From the NCBI RefSeq assembly GCF_910592395.1, contig NC_088319.1, positions 10,976,001 through 11,040,000 of the forward strand: 64,000 bases of DNA. The letters run 5' to 3'. The number at the start of each line of letters is the position of its first letter. Position 1 is the first letter of the stretch. Below, piece by piece: positions 1 to 11,306 of the stretch. Made by a program: the position numbers and the translations under genes. The DNA comes from Lineus longissimus (Eukaryota > Nemertea > Pilidiophora > Heteronemertea > Lineidae). Below the pieces are notes generated by a model, which worked only from the letters and a program-made list of their open reading frames with translations, did no database searches and was not told the DNA's origin.

Positions 1-2846
1 TGCAACTGGAGGCTTCCCGTCCTGAGTTTCCAACGTCCTTATTTCATCCTTGAATTTTGAAATAGCGTCCTTACTCTGTTTGAGGCGCTCGTTTAATTCT
101 TGGATTTCGTGGCGTATTTTGTTTTTCGCGGACATAATGTTTGAAAGTGTCTTTGTCTTCTTGTCTTCAACTGGAAAAAGACGCCAAGATTTTCGAAAAT
201 GAGGACATATTTGCAAGGTAAAGTGGGGGAAAGTTAGCCCCCACCATTGATTTCTCTTCACAATTGTTGAAAGTATAATGGGAAGACAAAAGCAGGGTCT
301 ACCTTTTCCCCACATCACCTTGCATCGACATATTTAGCAGTCAAACTCTGGACACAAAATATTCTATTAAATCTACAGATTGCAAGAAAATCATAGGAAC
401 ACACGAATTCTATTTAATCATAACAGATACATATCAAAACTTTTTACTCTGCTCTGAAGATGTAAATACTGGTCTTCTTCTTCTTCTTCAGCGTTCGCTC
501 TGCACTTGGAGGGGTCATTCTCCTAGGAGTAATCCTCCTCAAAGGCGGTATGAGCGTATCCTGCGTGCCACTACGGTTAGGCGCCAATTGGGTTTATTGG
601 CCTAGTGGTCCGACTTTGGCGAGAGAGATGGAGTCCACGCAAGCTACTCATGTTTCTCACTTGGTGGGGTCTTAGCTTGCCCTGGCATAGACACCAGGTA
701 CAAGGAACCTCGGTTTTGAGTCTCATTCGAAGGACTGTGAAGAGCCAGGAATTTTAGTTCCTTGAAAGCCACGCCGGTTCATCCAGACATACGATCCTGG
801 GTTCTCCCCGGGATCAAACCCGGGCCCTATTGCGTGGTGGCCAGCAGTGTAAACCACCAGGCCATGAGGCTCCTTGTAAATACTGGTCAAATTGGCTGTA
901 AATCTTTGATAGTGACATTGCCCCAGGCTGCATATGGTTGGCTACCATCAATATTTGTAGTTGCCCCATGGTGGAGAATTTGTCTTCCAAATTCTCAACA
1001 CCTCGACTGCCCGTACAGTATTGGTGCTACAGTAATCACTCTCACAGAATACATGTAATGTTTTCATCTAATTGACAGCTGTCAGATACTTCTATCTGAC
1101 ATCATATACTTACAGTCAGTCTCGTGTTTATAAGCACTTAGGGTCAAAGGTCGTGTACTCGTGAGCAGCTGCTGCATGAGTGCTGTGGGTTCATGGAAAA
1201 CCTGCAACAAGATTTCAAAGGTCACTTACAGCACTCCCCAGAATGTCACAATTTCAATGGAACTCCACGACCTCAACCAACTTTTCTTTTGATCAAGACA
1301 TTTTGGCTGATAAAACAATGTCCATGGAACTAACTGAACATATCTATGTGGTCTCACAAATTTTCACTCTTTAAGTCAGGAACTTTCAAAACCTATCGAC
1401 TTGGCTATTTGTTGGAGGGGTATTGATGACCTCTTACCAATACTGTTCAGGTTATGACCGATTTTACGTTTGGGTAAATATTCTAAAATCTCCAGAAAAA
1501 CCTACCAACTCATCATATATCTCCACCACCAGACTCTTCTTGCCGAGGGCGATATCTGTCTCACTCTGGAAGAGCTTCAAAAGATGGTAAATTGTCACCT
1601 GAAACGAGATGCAACTTCCTTTAGACAAAATTGCATTTAGGCCGACTCACAGATTATTTCCTCCTAAACTTCTTGCGACAACTATGACTGATCCTAACTT
1701 GTCAGTTTATGACTATACCTACACTTTTCTCATTTGGATCGTTGAAATAAATCTTGATGACGATTTCGAATTCTCCCCATCCAGTTTCCGTCACTTCATA
1801 CGGTGGCTTCGTCACAACTGAAATAAGAGAGATTCAGAAAAATACGATAAAATACTGGCATATGATAATTATAATATCATTTCAATACCTGCAACCATAC
1901 TTGCCCATGCTAAATAGGCTTGTCGACAAAGACGAATCTGAGCCAAAACAAAACAAATGCGCAAGGAACACGTCAGAAGGCCTACACCGACTTCGGACAA
2001 TGCCATAAGGAACTGTGACAATTGGCTTTCGTTCCAGGTGAAACGCATGGCTGGTCAGCACCCACACAAGCTTCTACGATAAGGTCGATTACGACGGCAT
2101 ATCTCTTCAAAGTTCTTTAAAGTGACTTGCATCTTTTCTTTACCTCTGTTCTGATTAGCGTAACTGTCATGAAGTTTGAAGTGGACTTTCTTCACGTAAA
2201 CCGACATATCCTCGTTTCTGTATGGCTTGACATAGACCGTCCACTGATGGGTGTGTCCATCCTCCTCCCTCTTCTTCCCAAAATAACGTGCAATGTTGCC
2301 ATAAATCACAGGCTTGATAATGCTGATCCCCTGAAAGTCAAAAGTGTGATATTGCAAGTTGAATGTCGAATTGGAATGAGTTTACTGAATTGACGCAATG
2401 ACTCATTAAGACGTGTCATTGTTCAATCCAAAACTTCCGAACTTCGGTCCTTGAATGATAATGATATGACAATGATACGGATCGATTGTGTGTAACACAT
2501 ATCCCCTTTAAAGAAAACACTGCGTTGTGCTTTGATTTGCAGTTGAGCGCAAAGCAGTGTTTTTTTAAGGAGATACTTGTATGCATTAGAGGTCATGTCA
2601 CCTAGTATTCCAAAGTGATGTGATTGCGCAATCACCACATGAATCTCTTTGTTTTCATGTTGACATCATTTTGCTCACTGCATACGACAACGCTAAACAT
2701 CTTGAATAAAGCAAATATGGCAAAAACGTTCCATCATAACACCAGCAATGATTTAAACCACACCACGACGCATGCCAATGCTTTGGACCGCTGTCCACAC
2801 TCACTTTCACCCGACTTGCAGAATCTCCACCGTACTCGGAAGCCAT
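1..2846 (-). CDS. YEATS4: YEATS domain-containing protein 4 (GAS41), six exons, 3' end cut by window edge
   Basis: Exons on the minus strand: 2846-2805, 2330-2144, 1817-1723, 1598-1506, 1201-1114 and 170-1 (open at the edge). Donors are GTGAGT, GTAAAG, GTAGGT, GTAGGT and GTAAGT, and every acceptor ends in AG. Split codons (GTT across exons 2/3, TTT across 5/6) join correctly, giving 675 nt or 225 residues; vertebrate YEATS4 is about 227, so the stop should lie just outside. Residues 15-130 form the YEATS fold, including [15 protein letters not shown] and ETGWGEFE. By alignment to human GAS41 the acyl-lysine pocket residues are kept: H40, H68, Y71, W90 and F93. Residues 170-220 form the C-terminal coiled coil. 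Known role of the family: nuclear reader of acetylated or crotonylated H3 and subunit of SRCAP and TIP60/NuA4, linking histone marks to H2A.Z deposition and H4/H2A acetylation. I chose the ATG at 2846 (MASEYGGDS). An in-frame ATG at 2891 would add 15 residues and cannot be excluded. The last intron holds a SINE and a MITE relic. Confidence 0.95.
213..323. mobile_element. Degenerate palindromic MITE in the last YEATS4 intron
   Basis: The ends form an imperfect inverted repeat of about 16 bp: GCAAGGTAAAGTGGGG at 213-228 against CCCCACATCACCTTGC at 308-323, two mismatches. An internal stretch (TAGCCCCCACCATTGAT) resembles the inner part of the elements at 8474 and 27895, so this is probably an old member of that family. 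It lies wholly within the intron. Confidence 0.45.
475..874 (-). mobile_element. tRNA-derived SINE, full length, with 14-bp target-site duplication
   Basis: The element reads on the minus strand from about 874 down to 475. Near its head is a box-A-like TGGCCTGGTGG and a box-B-like GGTTTGATCCC, about 40 bp apart as in a tRNA promoter. The tail is a (GAA)n run. The direct repeat TGTAAATACTGGTC occurs at 461-474 and again at 875-888, which marks the insertion boundaries. A truncated relative lies at 51775-51960 and matches the part after the tRNA region. It is non-autonomous and would depend on a partner LINE. An open frame at 762-1058 lies partly in it and is not a gene. Confidence 0.88.
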
Positions 2847-4960
2847 GTTGGATTTGTGATAACCCATTCCCACCGGCATCCGGTAATCCATCGCAACTTT
2901 TAGACGAGGATTTCACCTTCTTGTAAAGGAAAATCGTCAAAAAGTTTGCGTTGTAAAGAAAGCTTTTTATGTGTGCATTGAATTTGTTATCATTTGATGA
3001 ATAAATTTGATTCTGAAATGGGTGTTTTAGGCAGTTTTTCTTTGGCAAATTTCGCAAAATTACAATACACACACAATGCATGTGTATCTTCTCCGCCAAT
3101 CAAAATCTTCGTAACATTGGATGTTGAGAAAAGTTCACTCTCTAAATAGATACAATGTTTCTTTATATCTGTGCTCAAAATCAGCATACTATGTCAAGTA
3201 CGTACAGCATTGGCAATAAATAACAAATTACTTTCTAAAGATGTCAACTACATGTAATAAACTAAATGATGTAATAAGAAAATAAGGTACATAAGCTCTT
3301 TAGATAAGAGGCTAAAATTTAAAGGGACCGTCTGGTAGTGACCCCTGCCCTCAGCATTTGGAACCAAAAACTTTGAAAAAAGTTTCTATAAGGCGCCAAT
3401 AAAGTTAGATTTCTGCTAAACTACAAATTCAATTTTGAAATCCTGCGGTGAGAAGTTTATATTCGTGTTCCTCTACTAATCTAATGAAAAAATACTCAAA
3501 CAAAGGGTAAACTGAGAAAGTTTGCAGTAAAAGTTGACAACACACATGGCCTGACTGACCTCTGTCTCTGAATGTGGTGGTGTCCCAAAAAAAGGCCATT
3601 CGTCTATGACCCATTTCCAGCATAAATGTAGCATTTCACAGTCCTGTGCATTGCACTTTGATTGATGGCTCTGCCATCTGCATCTGCCTGAGCTGCGTCT
3701 ATATTCCTTTTCAGTCAACCTGTGAAAAAATAAACATTTTGATCACTTGCCTAGGCCTACTTGCTACTGGTATATACTGGGCCTGCAACTAGCTGGCGCC
3801 TATGGCTATTGCCATAAGGACTTGGCTGAGCCCATTGCCAGATCAGACGTGGTGATAAGGCCCAGACTACGGACCATGCAGTGGGATAAGTCATACTTGA
3901 CACTCGGTCGGGTTGGCCCCGGCCGTCTCCAAGCATAGGCCTGACTAAGACTCAAATTGATGGTTTTCTGAAATATCTGCAGGATTTTGCGATCGCCAAA
4001 TACATGTACATTGACAGGCTTTCACAGGCAGCTGGAGTTTAATTGACTATGACATGCAGATCATAAATCAAATATCAGAACTATTTGATATACCACGGTG
4101 GACACTCAAATTGGGCAGTGGAAGAGAAACTAATTTGAAAACGTTTTCATATTTGAATACTATTCATATTTGAATACTATGACATCATAGTTGTTAAAAG
4201 AGTGCTGTCTGGCCTCACCTTCTATGTTCAACTAACAATTTTTGAAATCATTCTTGCAAGAAATACCGGTGTGAAAACGTTTTCACTTGTGAAACTTCTC
4301 CAGTGTTGGAAGACACGAACAACTTCAAGTAGACAATCATGTGTGGTGCAGTGTAGTTAACTAATTTCCAGTTGCCTGTAGAAAGGGGCAATTATTTTTG
4401 CACACTTGATATTTATAGTAATAAAGGACATCACATCTTATTTTGATCCTGTCAGGTGCTGCGCTCTAACGGAGAAATAAAACCTATTGGGAATACACTC
4501 TGTGATGAGTAAAGCAACGACACTCATCAGAAACAAACATTATAATGCTTGGCCTGTTTCGACTATATACTTGTGTAAGCCAATCTATTTGAAGGGTCAT
4601 TGGCCACTCAGTCAAGTGGGACTTGAGACGACCGACTAAATATATCATTTGCAAATCATCGGAGAAAACTTTCAAAGTTTGGTTAAGATGATGAGGAAGG
4701 CGCTATGTGTGATTGACTGTTGCTGTAAGGAGCTCTCTAAATGCTTTGAGCTCTCTCTCAGTAATGACACCAATCGAATCTTTTTGATCAGATTGGATGA
4801 GTTCATTATCATAGTCCATATTTGTAAATGTTTTGTCTCATTGAATGATTGTGGCTCAGGAGGGCGAACTACTGTACTGGTCAGATTTCTTTTTGAAGTT
4901 TAGGTTTTATTGGTCTTCGCCTCAAAGCCAAACAGGATTTCTTTCATTTTAGTAAGTAAC
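2847..4960. other. YEATS4 5' flank and non-coding sequence
   Basis: 2847 to about 2950 is the expected 5' leader and promoter of YEATS4. No TATA box is obvious. Further right I see AT-rich sequence with short open frames only. Around 4135-4290 are two copies of the palindrome GAAAACGTTTTC and a 17-bp tandem pair based on CATATTTGAATACTAT. No gene is supported. Confidence 0.6.
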
Positions 4961-4965
4961 TATTT

Positions 4966-5221
4966 ATAATAATAATAATGAGTCTTTTATATAGCGCAAT
5001 TCCGTGACACTATAGTTCTCGCTCAAAGCGCTTTGGGATATCATATTATTACCCCGGTCTCCACAGAAATCAATCGGGGGTTTCAAGGAGCAACCAGAAG
5101 GTGCTCACTTGAACTCGACCAGTAGGGGAACTAAGTAGTGACTCGGCCGGGAGTCGAACCCACGACCTCCAGGCTCCTGATCATGAGGCCGACTCTCTTC
5201 CACTGCGCTACCGCGAAAGAA
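4966..5221 (-). mobile_element. tRNA-derived SINE with LINE-type 3' tail
   Basis: Read on the minus strand it starts near 5221 with GGTAGCGCAGTGG (box A) and has GGTTCGACTCC (box B) about 50 bp later. It ends in an AAGCGCTTTGAGC ... GCGCTATATAAA block followed by (ATT)n. That tail is of the kind shared with L2/CR1-type LINEs and is also seen at 6421-6490 next to reverse-transcriptase coding sequence. I could not find a convincing target-site duplication. Confidence 0.82.
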
Positions 5222-5518
5222 TGGGTGAGTGATATGAACAATCTAAAACTCTAATGTACATTTGTACATTTGGTTTTGAGGCAAGGATCACAAACTAGTT
5301 ACTTACATCTAGTTTTGACCCTGCTCCCTAAATTATTAAAATAGAGTGGGCTTTTTGATGTAATACCCCAAGCGGTAGTTGTGGTGAAAGGGTCAAACCA
5401 AATAATTTTTGAGAAGCTACCGATTAGTCCTCAAGTGGTTTTTAGATTTGGTCAAGATAGTACCCCTGGTTGTAGGATAACCAGGAGCCTAGCCAACTCT
5501 TTTGTCTTGCCAAAATCA

Positions 5519-5564
5519 TGCCCCCCTGCCCCCCCCCCCCCCAGCCCTACAAGCTACGCCCCTG
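5519..5564 (-). repeat. Poly-C run plus AGGGGCGTAGCT end motif
   Basis: A long C-rich run (5519-5542) is followed by AGCTACGCCCCTG. On the minus strand this reads CAGGGGCGTAGCT then G-rich sequence. The same arrangement occurs on the plus strand at 21437-21482, so it is an end fragment of an interspersed repeat rather than chance. Confidence 0.4.
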
Positions 5565-5644
5565 ATGTTAACAGAGAACTGACTAGACGTGATCAGTTAA
5601 GTATTAGTTGAAGGTAACGTGAATAATATTGGAATGGGATAGTT

Positions 5645-5868
5645 TTTAAAGGGACATTATAGGCAGCAGCTGGGTAGGCAAGATAAAGTTACACAAATTC
5701 GCCAATAGGGGTCTCTCACATCTCACAGTACGTTGAAATGATTCATGCTTGTACAAGGAATATATTTATTGCTGAATCTGACATGACCAAGGGCCCTTAC
5801 TGTGTATATTAGTCACCTGAAGATGGCCCAATTAGCCCCTCTGCTCTTGCCTATAGTTCCCCTTTAAA
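5645..5868. mobile_element. MITE with 21-bp terminal inverted repeats
   Basis: TTTAAAGGGACATTATAGGC at the left end matches the reverse complement of the right end (TTTAAAGGGGAACTATAGGC) at 18 of 21 positions. The 224-bp interior has no open frame of note. Similar TTTAAAGGG starts occur at about 3318, 28195 and 53778, but I could not pair those with a second end. Confidence 0.7.
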
Positions 5869-6255
5869 ACATGCAGTTTTTTATCATTGCTTGCGCATGC
5901 CAGGTGCGTATGCCAGGTGTGATGCCACTTTCCAGGTCCGCTTGCTGAGATGGAATAGTGTCATCATGAGATGAGTCCAATCTTCTAATCCCCTCTGACA
6001 AGTCAATCGAGTCAAGGTCTTCACCTGGGGGCATGAATAATACATTTATAACAGTGTTCATTCGTGCCACAAGTCATCAGCTTAGGAAGCGGGGACATGA
6101 TAATATTGTGAGTTGACAATAATCAGTGGCTAATCCCTGAAGGGTTAGAGGACTTCCATTAGAGAAGAAGTAAAGGTGTTTACCCTCAACAGGGAGTTGT
6201 ATAGGGTCCAGGGTAATGGCTAAGAAGAGCATAGAGCTCGTTCCACAAGCAGTAA

Positions 6256-6490
6256 CAAACTGCATGTAAAGCGCACCAAACCGCCTATGGTGACAGGTGT
6301 TTCTCTGTCGGTGCTGCACGCTTGTGGAATGAGCTGCCACAAAACATAACTTCCCAGGAGTCCACTGCAGCATTCAAAAATGGGTTAAAGACCTGGTTAT
6401 TCAGGAAGTTTTATGGGGAGTAGCGCTTTAACAGCAATCGTTCTGAGAAGTGCTATATAAGCACTACAATATTATATTACATGTATTATT
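6256..6490 (+). mobile_element. 3' end of an L2/CR1-like LINE (reverse transcriptase C-terminus plus 3' tail)
   Basis: Codons from 6256 to a TAG at 6421-6423 read ...AYGDRCFSVGAARLWNELPQ... then a FKNGLKTWLF block. This is the typical C-terminal signature of L2/CR1 and related non-LTR ORF2 proteins (GDRxFxVAAPxLWNxLP, then FKxxLKTxLF). A stop at 6253 ends the frame upstream, so this is a dead 5'-truncated copy. After the stop come GCGCTTTAA, GTGCTATATAAGCAC and an ATT-rich tail. Confidence 0.8.
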
Positions 6491-8470
6491 ATATTATATA
6501 GAGACAGGCATGATACTGACGAAAAAGGATGGATGTCGTTTGTGATTTGGACTGTAGTGAAACACAGAAAAGTTTTTGTCTAGTTGAAAATAACCTTGAT
6601 GAGTCGATATATATGCATCAAGAATAAATGAAGTCGTTATTAATTCTTGAATACATGGATAATGGGCATATCCATCCCTTAGTGTATCTAGTCCAACTGT
6701 GTACTAAAGTCATGAAAGTGTTGAATCCACTCGGCCCAGTTGGAAAACTTCCCGATTTCAAACCCAGCGGGACGAATTTTTTGAAAATATCATGCTAACT
6801 TCCTATTCCAATCTCTCTCCTGATTAATCTTGTTTGTTGTTGTTGTTTTTGTTAAAGAGACTCTCGGGAGAGATTTGGCGCAATTTATGGACTTGAAAAG
6901 TGCGTAGAGCAATAATGTTGTGTTTTTTAACTTGCGATGGAGAATATGCATGATATGGAATATTTCGGAGTGTAGAGAGTAGTTCCTGACAAGGGGCTGT
7001 GTATTGTATGTAATCAAGCCAGTGTAGTCAGTTGGTATGATAGAATTTAGAAAGGGGCGTACATGTAGAGAGCTCTATGCCGCCACCCCCCCCCCCCCAT
7101 AAAAGTCACAAAAAAGTGTGTTTTTGATCATACCATGTATGTTTTGATCGAAGTATTTTTAGGAAAGGTCATATTGCCCTCCAGAGAGTCGTTTGCCCCC
7201 CTCCCCTACCAAAGAGCAACCCCCTAGTAGTAGGTTGGTGTATGCGGTAGGAGATATAGTGAGCAAAAATTTCAGAAAAAATTTTTTTTCACAAATTTTT
7301 ATTTTAGTGGATAAAGAAAGTTTTTCCTGTAAGAAAATCCACTAAAATAAAAAGCCTACAAAAATTCTGTGGTTTACAGAACGAGAAATTTCAGTGCCAC
7401 AAGTCAGCGATTACAAAGAGTTTTTATATCAGAAGCAATGGGAAATTTACCTGAGAGTAGATGTAAGTCATTGATAATCAAGCATGCCCAGAACAAACCT
7501 AGTGTAACCATAGTGTGACCACAGTCAGACTGTGACTTCCCATGGCAATTCAATTTGTTTGCATGTCATTGATGATACGATTTCAAGGAGACATTTCACA
7601 GATGGTTCCTATCGATCAAAGACGAGACAAAATGTCGGAAACATTCGAGATGAATCGACGAAAGAGATCGATTCTAATTGGCAGTCAAATCAATTGCGTC
7701 TGTACCCGGAGGCAGATCGATTTGACTTGACCTTATGACCTTTGATCTGTGTTTTTCTGGCCTCATTGCTTGAATAACCTTTTATAAAAACCAAGAAATT
7801 TAGCGAGGCACATGGTTTAGCTGTGACAGGTCTTTTGGCAAATGTGATGATCTCACGCTTGATAAAGGCAACTGTGAACTTCCTGAAAACTCAAACTCAT
7901 AGGCTGAAGATCGTGACTTCCTAGGCATAATTTATGCATAAATTATGATTGATTATTCTATCCAACTTTGTGAGCGGTTGAAACATTTTGACATCGACCT
8001 AGTGTCCATCTTATTCTCTGTAGGCCTAACTAACAGTTACCAGATTCCTGTTGTTGATGACAGGTGAGCACACGGCACATGGTCATTTCATGGAATAAAA
8101 CTGAAAAATCATTTTGTTAGGCTTTCCTTAGGCTTTTTAGTTCATCATCAGTATGATAGCCTATAGATATTTCTACAAACATACATTCAACAGTTGGAAA
8201 ATCATCCATTACCCGGCAATCTTTCATATAATAATCCAGATTGACTTCCTCCACCTGATGGGCCCTATTCAACATCATGAAAAGAAACTTCCAATATTGC
8301 ATGTTACACTCCATTGCGGCTATAAGGTTTGACGAGCAATTTCCTTAAACGCCATGTAATCTGTCGGGCGCTGAGTTCCCGAAGGAGAATGGCCGATATG
8401 GCAAAAGCTGCCTGTTGATTTCAATCTCTTGGATAAATCTCTCGAAGATATCATGTATTACTGTATAGAG
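6491..8470. other. Non-coding stretch with hairpins
   Basis: No gene is supported. It contains a short poly-C run near 7086, the inverted repeat at 7296-7353, and a 22-bp perfect palindrome at 7926-7947 (CATAATTTATG and its complement). An open stretch at 7532-7738 has no recognisable domain. Confidence 0.5.
7296..7353. repeat. Perfect 17-bp inverted repeat, 24-nt loop
   Basis: TTTTTATTTTAGTGGAT at 7296-7312 is exactly complementary to ATCCACTAAAATAAAAA at 7337-7353. It may be a foldback relic or a transcript hairpin. There is no further evidence. Confidence 0.6.
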
Positions 8471-8473
8471 TAG

Positions 8474-8590
8474 AATGGGGTAATTGTAGCCCGGGTTTAA
8501 TTGTAGCCCCTGCCATTGATATTGATTGATATCCCCATGCATCAAACAATGCAGGGGCTACAAATAAACCGGGGCTACAAATACCCCATT
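8474..8590. mobile_element. Palindromic MITE, 40-bp inverted repeats
   Basis: The arms 8474-8513 and 8551-8590 are complementary at 37 of 40 positions (AATGGGGTAATTGTAGCCC... against its complement). A 37-bp unique centre contains GATATCCCCATGCATC. A second copy lies at 27895-28031 with the centre in the opposite orientation. Confidence 0.8.
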
Positions 8591-9770
8591 TAAAGCAAAT
8601 TTCCTACAAGCAATACAGTGCCCTTCCCGCACCTCAATCGGTATGAAAGCTATTCATGCATTCATCAAGTCATATGCAAGTTTCTGAATGGAACCCTCTT
8701 GTGGGCTCTGTTGTCTACGTGTTCATCAGGCTGAGCCTAGCTCACTGATTTGTGCCAGACTTTTAGACAGGAAATTAGAAGGTGCATTTTCATCTCCTGA
8801 AAAAATGTAAAAGTAGGCTGAATGACTGGTTAAACATTCAAGTGTTAACGGTTTTGTGGAATTTTAAAAAGAATACAAAGTGATAAATACCGATAGCAAT
8901 AGCAATGAAATGGATTGAGAACACAGAAGAAAAAGATTGAAGAAATGCACATTAAGTTGAACATAAAGACTTTTCAATAGTTATCATATTCTTTATGGAC
9001 ATTCTCATGCTGTTTTTTGGCTGCTAATGTTTCCGCAGATTCCGCTCTACATTGTAAATGGCCATGGCCAATCAAAAATAATGGTCTTCTGTTATTTTAA
9101 ATCAAAAGATCCAATCATTCACTTGAGAGTGCCCTTGGCAGTCTATCTTATTAGAATTTCCATTCAATTAAGTTTTCAATTTAACTTCCCATCAACTTGC
9201 TTCTTATTTGTCAAAGGCGGTATAAGAACTTGAGATAAGATCGTATTAACTGAGCAGAAATGTTTCAAACCCTGAAAAGGCTCTGTTGCTAATTTGTCAC
9301 TTTTCCATACGAGCGTAAAATTCAATTAAAAAATTGTCTTGTCAAAGACATCTGGTGTAATTGTGATTTTGAAAAGTGACAAAATATTAAAATAATGACA
9401 GGATGCGTTGCTTTAATCCTCAGTGCTGTGAATGAAACTAAAGAAGCTTTGTAGAATGTTTGAATGTTCGAAATTGCTGATTAAATCGGGTGTTTTCAAA
9501 ATGTTGTCAAAAATGTATAGGTTTTGGTGTTACTCAAGGTCTGATCTGTCAAGATCTTAGAATTGGGTGGCAAATGTGATATGATAATTCCTTATTGCTT
9601 CATTGAGTCTTACTTTCAAATTTTAAATTTCTTTTCCAGGGTAAACTTGGGATAAATTAGTGATTGGCCTAACCAGGTTGCGGTGGCTAATTAGTAATGG
9701 GAGTTGGAGAGAAGATTAGAAGGTAAGCTTGAATTACGATTGTACAGGCCAATAGCCAGGGGTGATAATG

Positions 9771-9822
9771 TGAAGCGCTTTGAGTAACTGAAACAAGTTG
9801 GATTAAGCGCTATATATTTAAG
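9771..9822 (+). repeat. LINE/SINE 3' tail fragment
   Basis: GAAGCGCTTTGAG followed 25 bp later by AAGCGCTATATATTTA resembles the 3' tails at 4966-5040 and 6421-6490. The body upstream is too decayed to classify. From 8591 to here I see nothing else. Confidence 0.5.
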
Positions 9823-10480
9823 TCTGATGATTAATTAATTGAGGGCAAGTTTCTTAGTGATTAGCCTGGTGTGTTTTTTTGACTACCGCATTTTCTTTGT
9901 AAAATCACCAAAAAATCTGGGTGCCATTTTCTTGTGAAATGGACAATTGGTGACCAATCCAACTAATAGCAAAGTACAGATACATGTTGATTGTGCTATG
10001 ACCATTAGGGACTCGAGCATCACTCCAATAACATTCTCAACGAATAATTTGCAGTTTGCGATAATATTTGTCATTTCCTCTGAGGTTTAGTCGAGATTTA
10101 ATTATCCCAGCAAGCTTTTTAGCGGCATTGCCTCGCCATCAACAAAATTTGTCAGCCTCACTGGGGATTGCAATTTTTCGGGGAAAATGTTCGCTGGCAC
10201 ACGACGCTGAGTAACATGAGTAATGCATTTCGTCTTGTTTGTCACACTGTTCTGTCCATTAAAGTAATCAGTATGTTCCGGTTATTAGATATTTACGCTT
10301 GTTCTATAATTAAAACTTGTAATATTGTTAATAAAGATTAAAAGAAACAATATTATCGTCGTTATTTTTTAGTGTATGATTATATCGAAATTTAAAATAT
10401 ATTGTACATGTACATGTAGGTCATATGAAAAGAAGGTTAAATCAAAAACATGAGCATTTTAGACGCGGAACAGGTTTAAA

Positions 10481-10738
10481 ATCCCCGATCGTTGCCCAAG
10501 AAAGGTTCTCAATTGACAAAATGAGCGGTCATCCTAAATTGCGTCCAGTGGCGTCCAACGCGAAATAATAGGGTGTATATGGTTAAAAATGTTTTCAAGC
10601 TCCTAAAACACTTTCAATAAACAACATTTAGAAGTTTAGTGGAGTTTGGACGCAAAATAGGATGACCCAAAGTAAGTGCCATTGTTTAATGTGTTTACAA
10701 TTAAATGCAATCAAACTACGTCATTTACGATCGGGGAT
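10481..10738. mobile_element. Candidate MITE with nested inverted repeats
   Basis: ATCCCCGATCGT at 10481-10492 is the exact complement of 10727-10738. Further in, GTCATCCTAAATTGCGTCCA (10528-10547) pairs with 10647-10666 with one or two mismatches. The 258-bp structure is symmetrical, as expected for a foldback element. No clear target duplication was seen. Confidence 0.55.
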
Positions 10739-10770
10739 TTGCGTAAACTTTTACCCCTGCCACCGCCCAG

Positions 10771-10866
10771 GCACCTGTGATTACCCCACCAACAAGAGAT
10801 TCGTGTCGCCAATGTGGTAATCATTACAAGTCGCTGCAACAAAAATCTCTTGTTGGTGATGTGCTT
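10771..10866. repeat. Foldback element, first copy
   Basis: CACCAACAAGAGATT near 10786 pairs perfectly with AATCTCTTGTTGGTG near 10846, enclosing about 45 nt. The outer ends start GCAC and finish GTGC. A related, more decayed sequence starts with the same GCACCTGTGA at 48471. An uninterrupted frame (10771-10992) runs through the hairpin from a pyrimidine-rich CAG, so a small exon is an alternative reading. Confidence 0.5.
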
Positions 10867-11306
10867 TATTTCAAGTGGTCTTACCCTAAACAAAATCTTC
10901 CTCGTTCTGATCTTGAAGAGACACTTGACCTTCCTATCAGGTTTGAAAAATCTCCTCGGGAGCAAAAGAGGCTGAAACAACCCAAAATGTAATGCATATC
11001 TGTGCTAGTGCACAGCTCCAACACACACACACTTCTAATGTGCTCTAAATCCTAGTTGTGGGTCTTATGTAATGGAACCTAATTACTGTGGTGACCATGT
11101 ATTGTCTAGCTGTCACCATTGAATTCTCTTACACAACAATGTCAAATGTTGCGGTCAGTCAAGCCAAACAATGACCAAATTCCCTGTTCTTCACTTTTAT
11201 CAGCATTTTATTCATTGCTGGTGCTGGGCACAGGCATATGAAATTAAGAGCTGAAAAGCCCCCACAGCCCCCCAATCGACTGACAACCCCCCCCCCCCCA
11301 CCCCAT

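Noticed and set aside
762-1058. 98-codon open frame
   Set aside because: It starts inside the SINE and continues into the YEATS4 intron; no domain.
2055-2357. 100-codon minus-strand frame as a complete gene
   Set aside because: It is YEATS4 exon 2 with intron read-through at both ends.
2655-2891. 78-codon minus-strand frame as a separate gene
   Set aside because: It is YEATS4 exon 1 read through its donor into the intron.
5150-5221. Possible functional tRNA gene on the minus strand
   Set aside because: Box A and B are present but arms do not fold into a full cloverleaf and the SINE body and tail follow.
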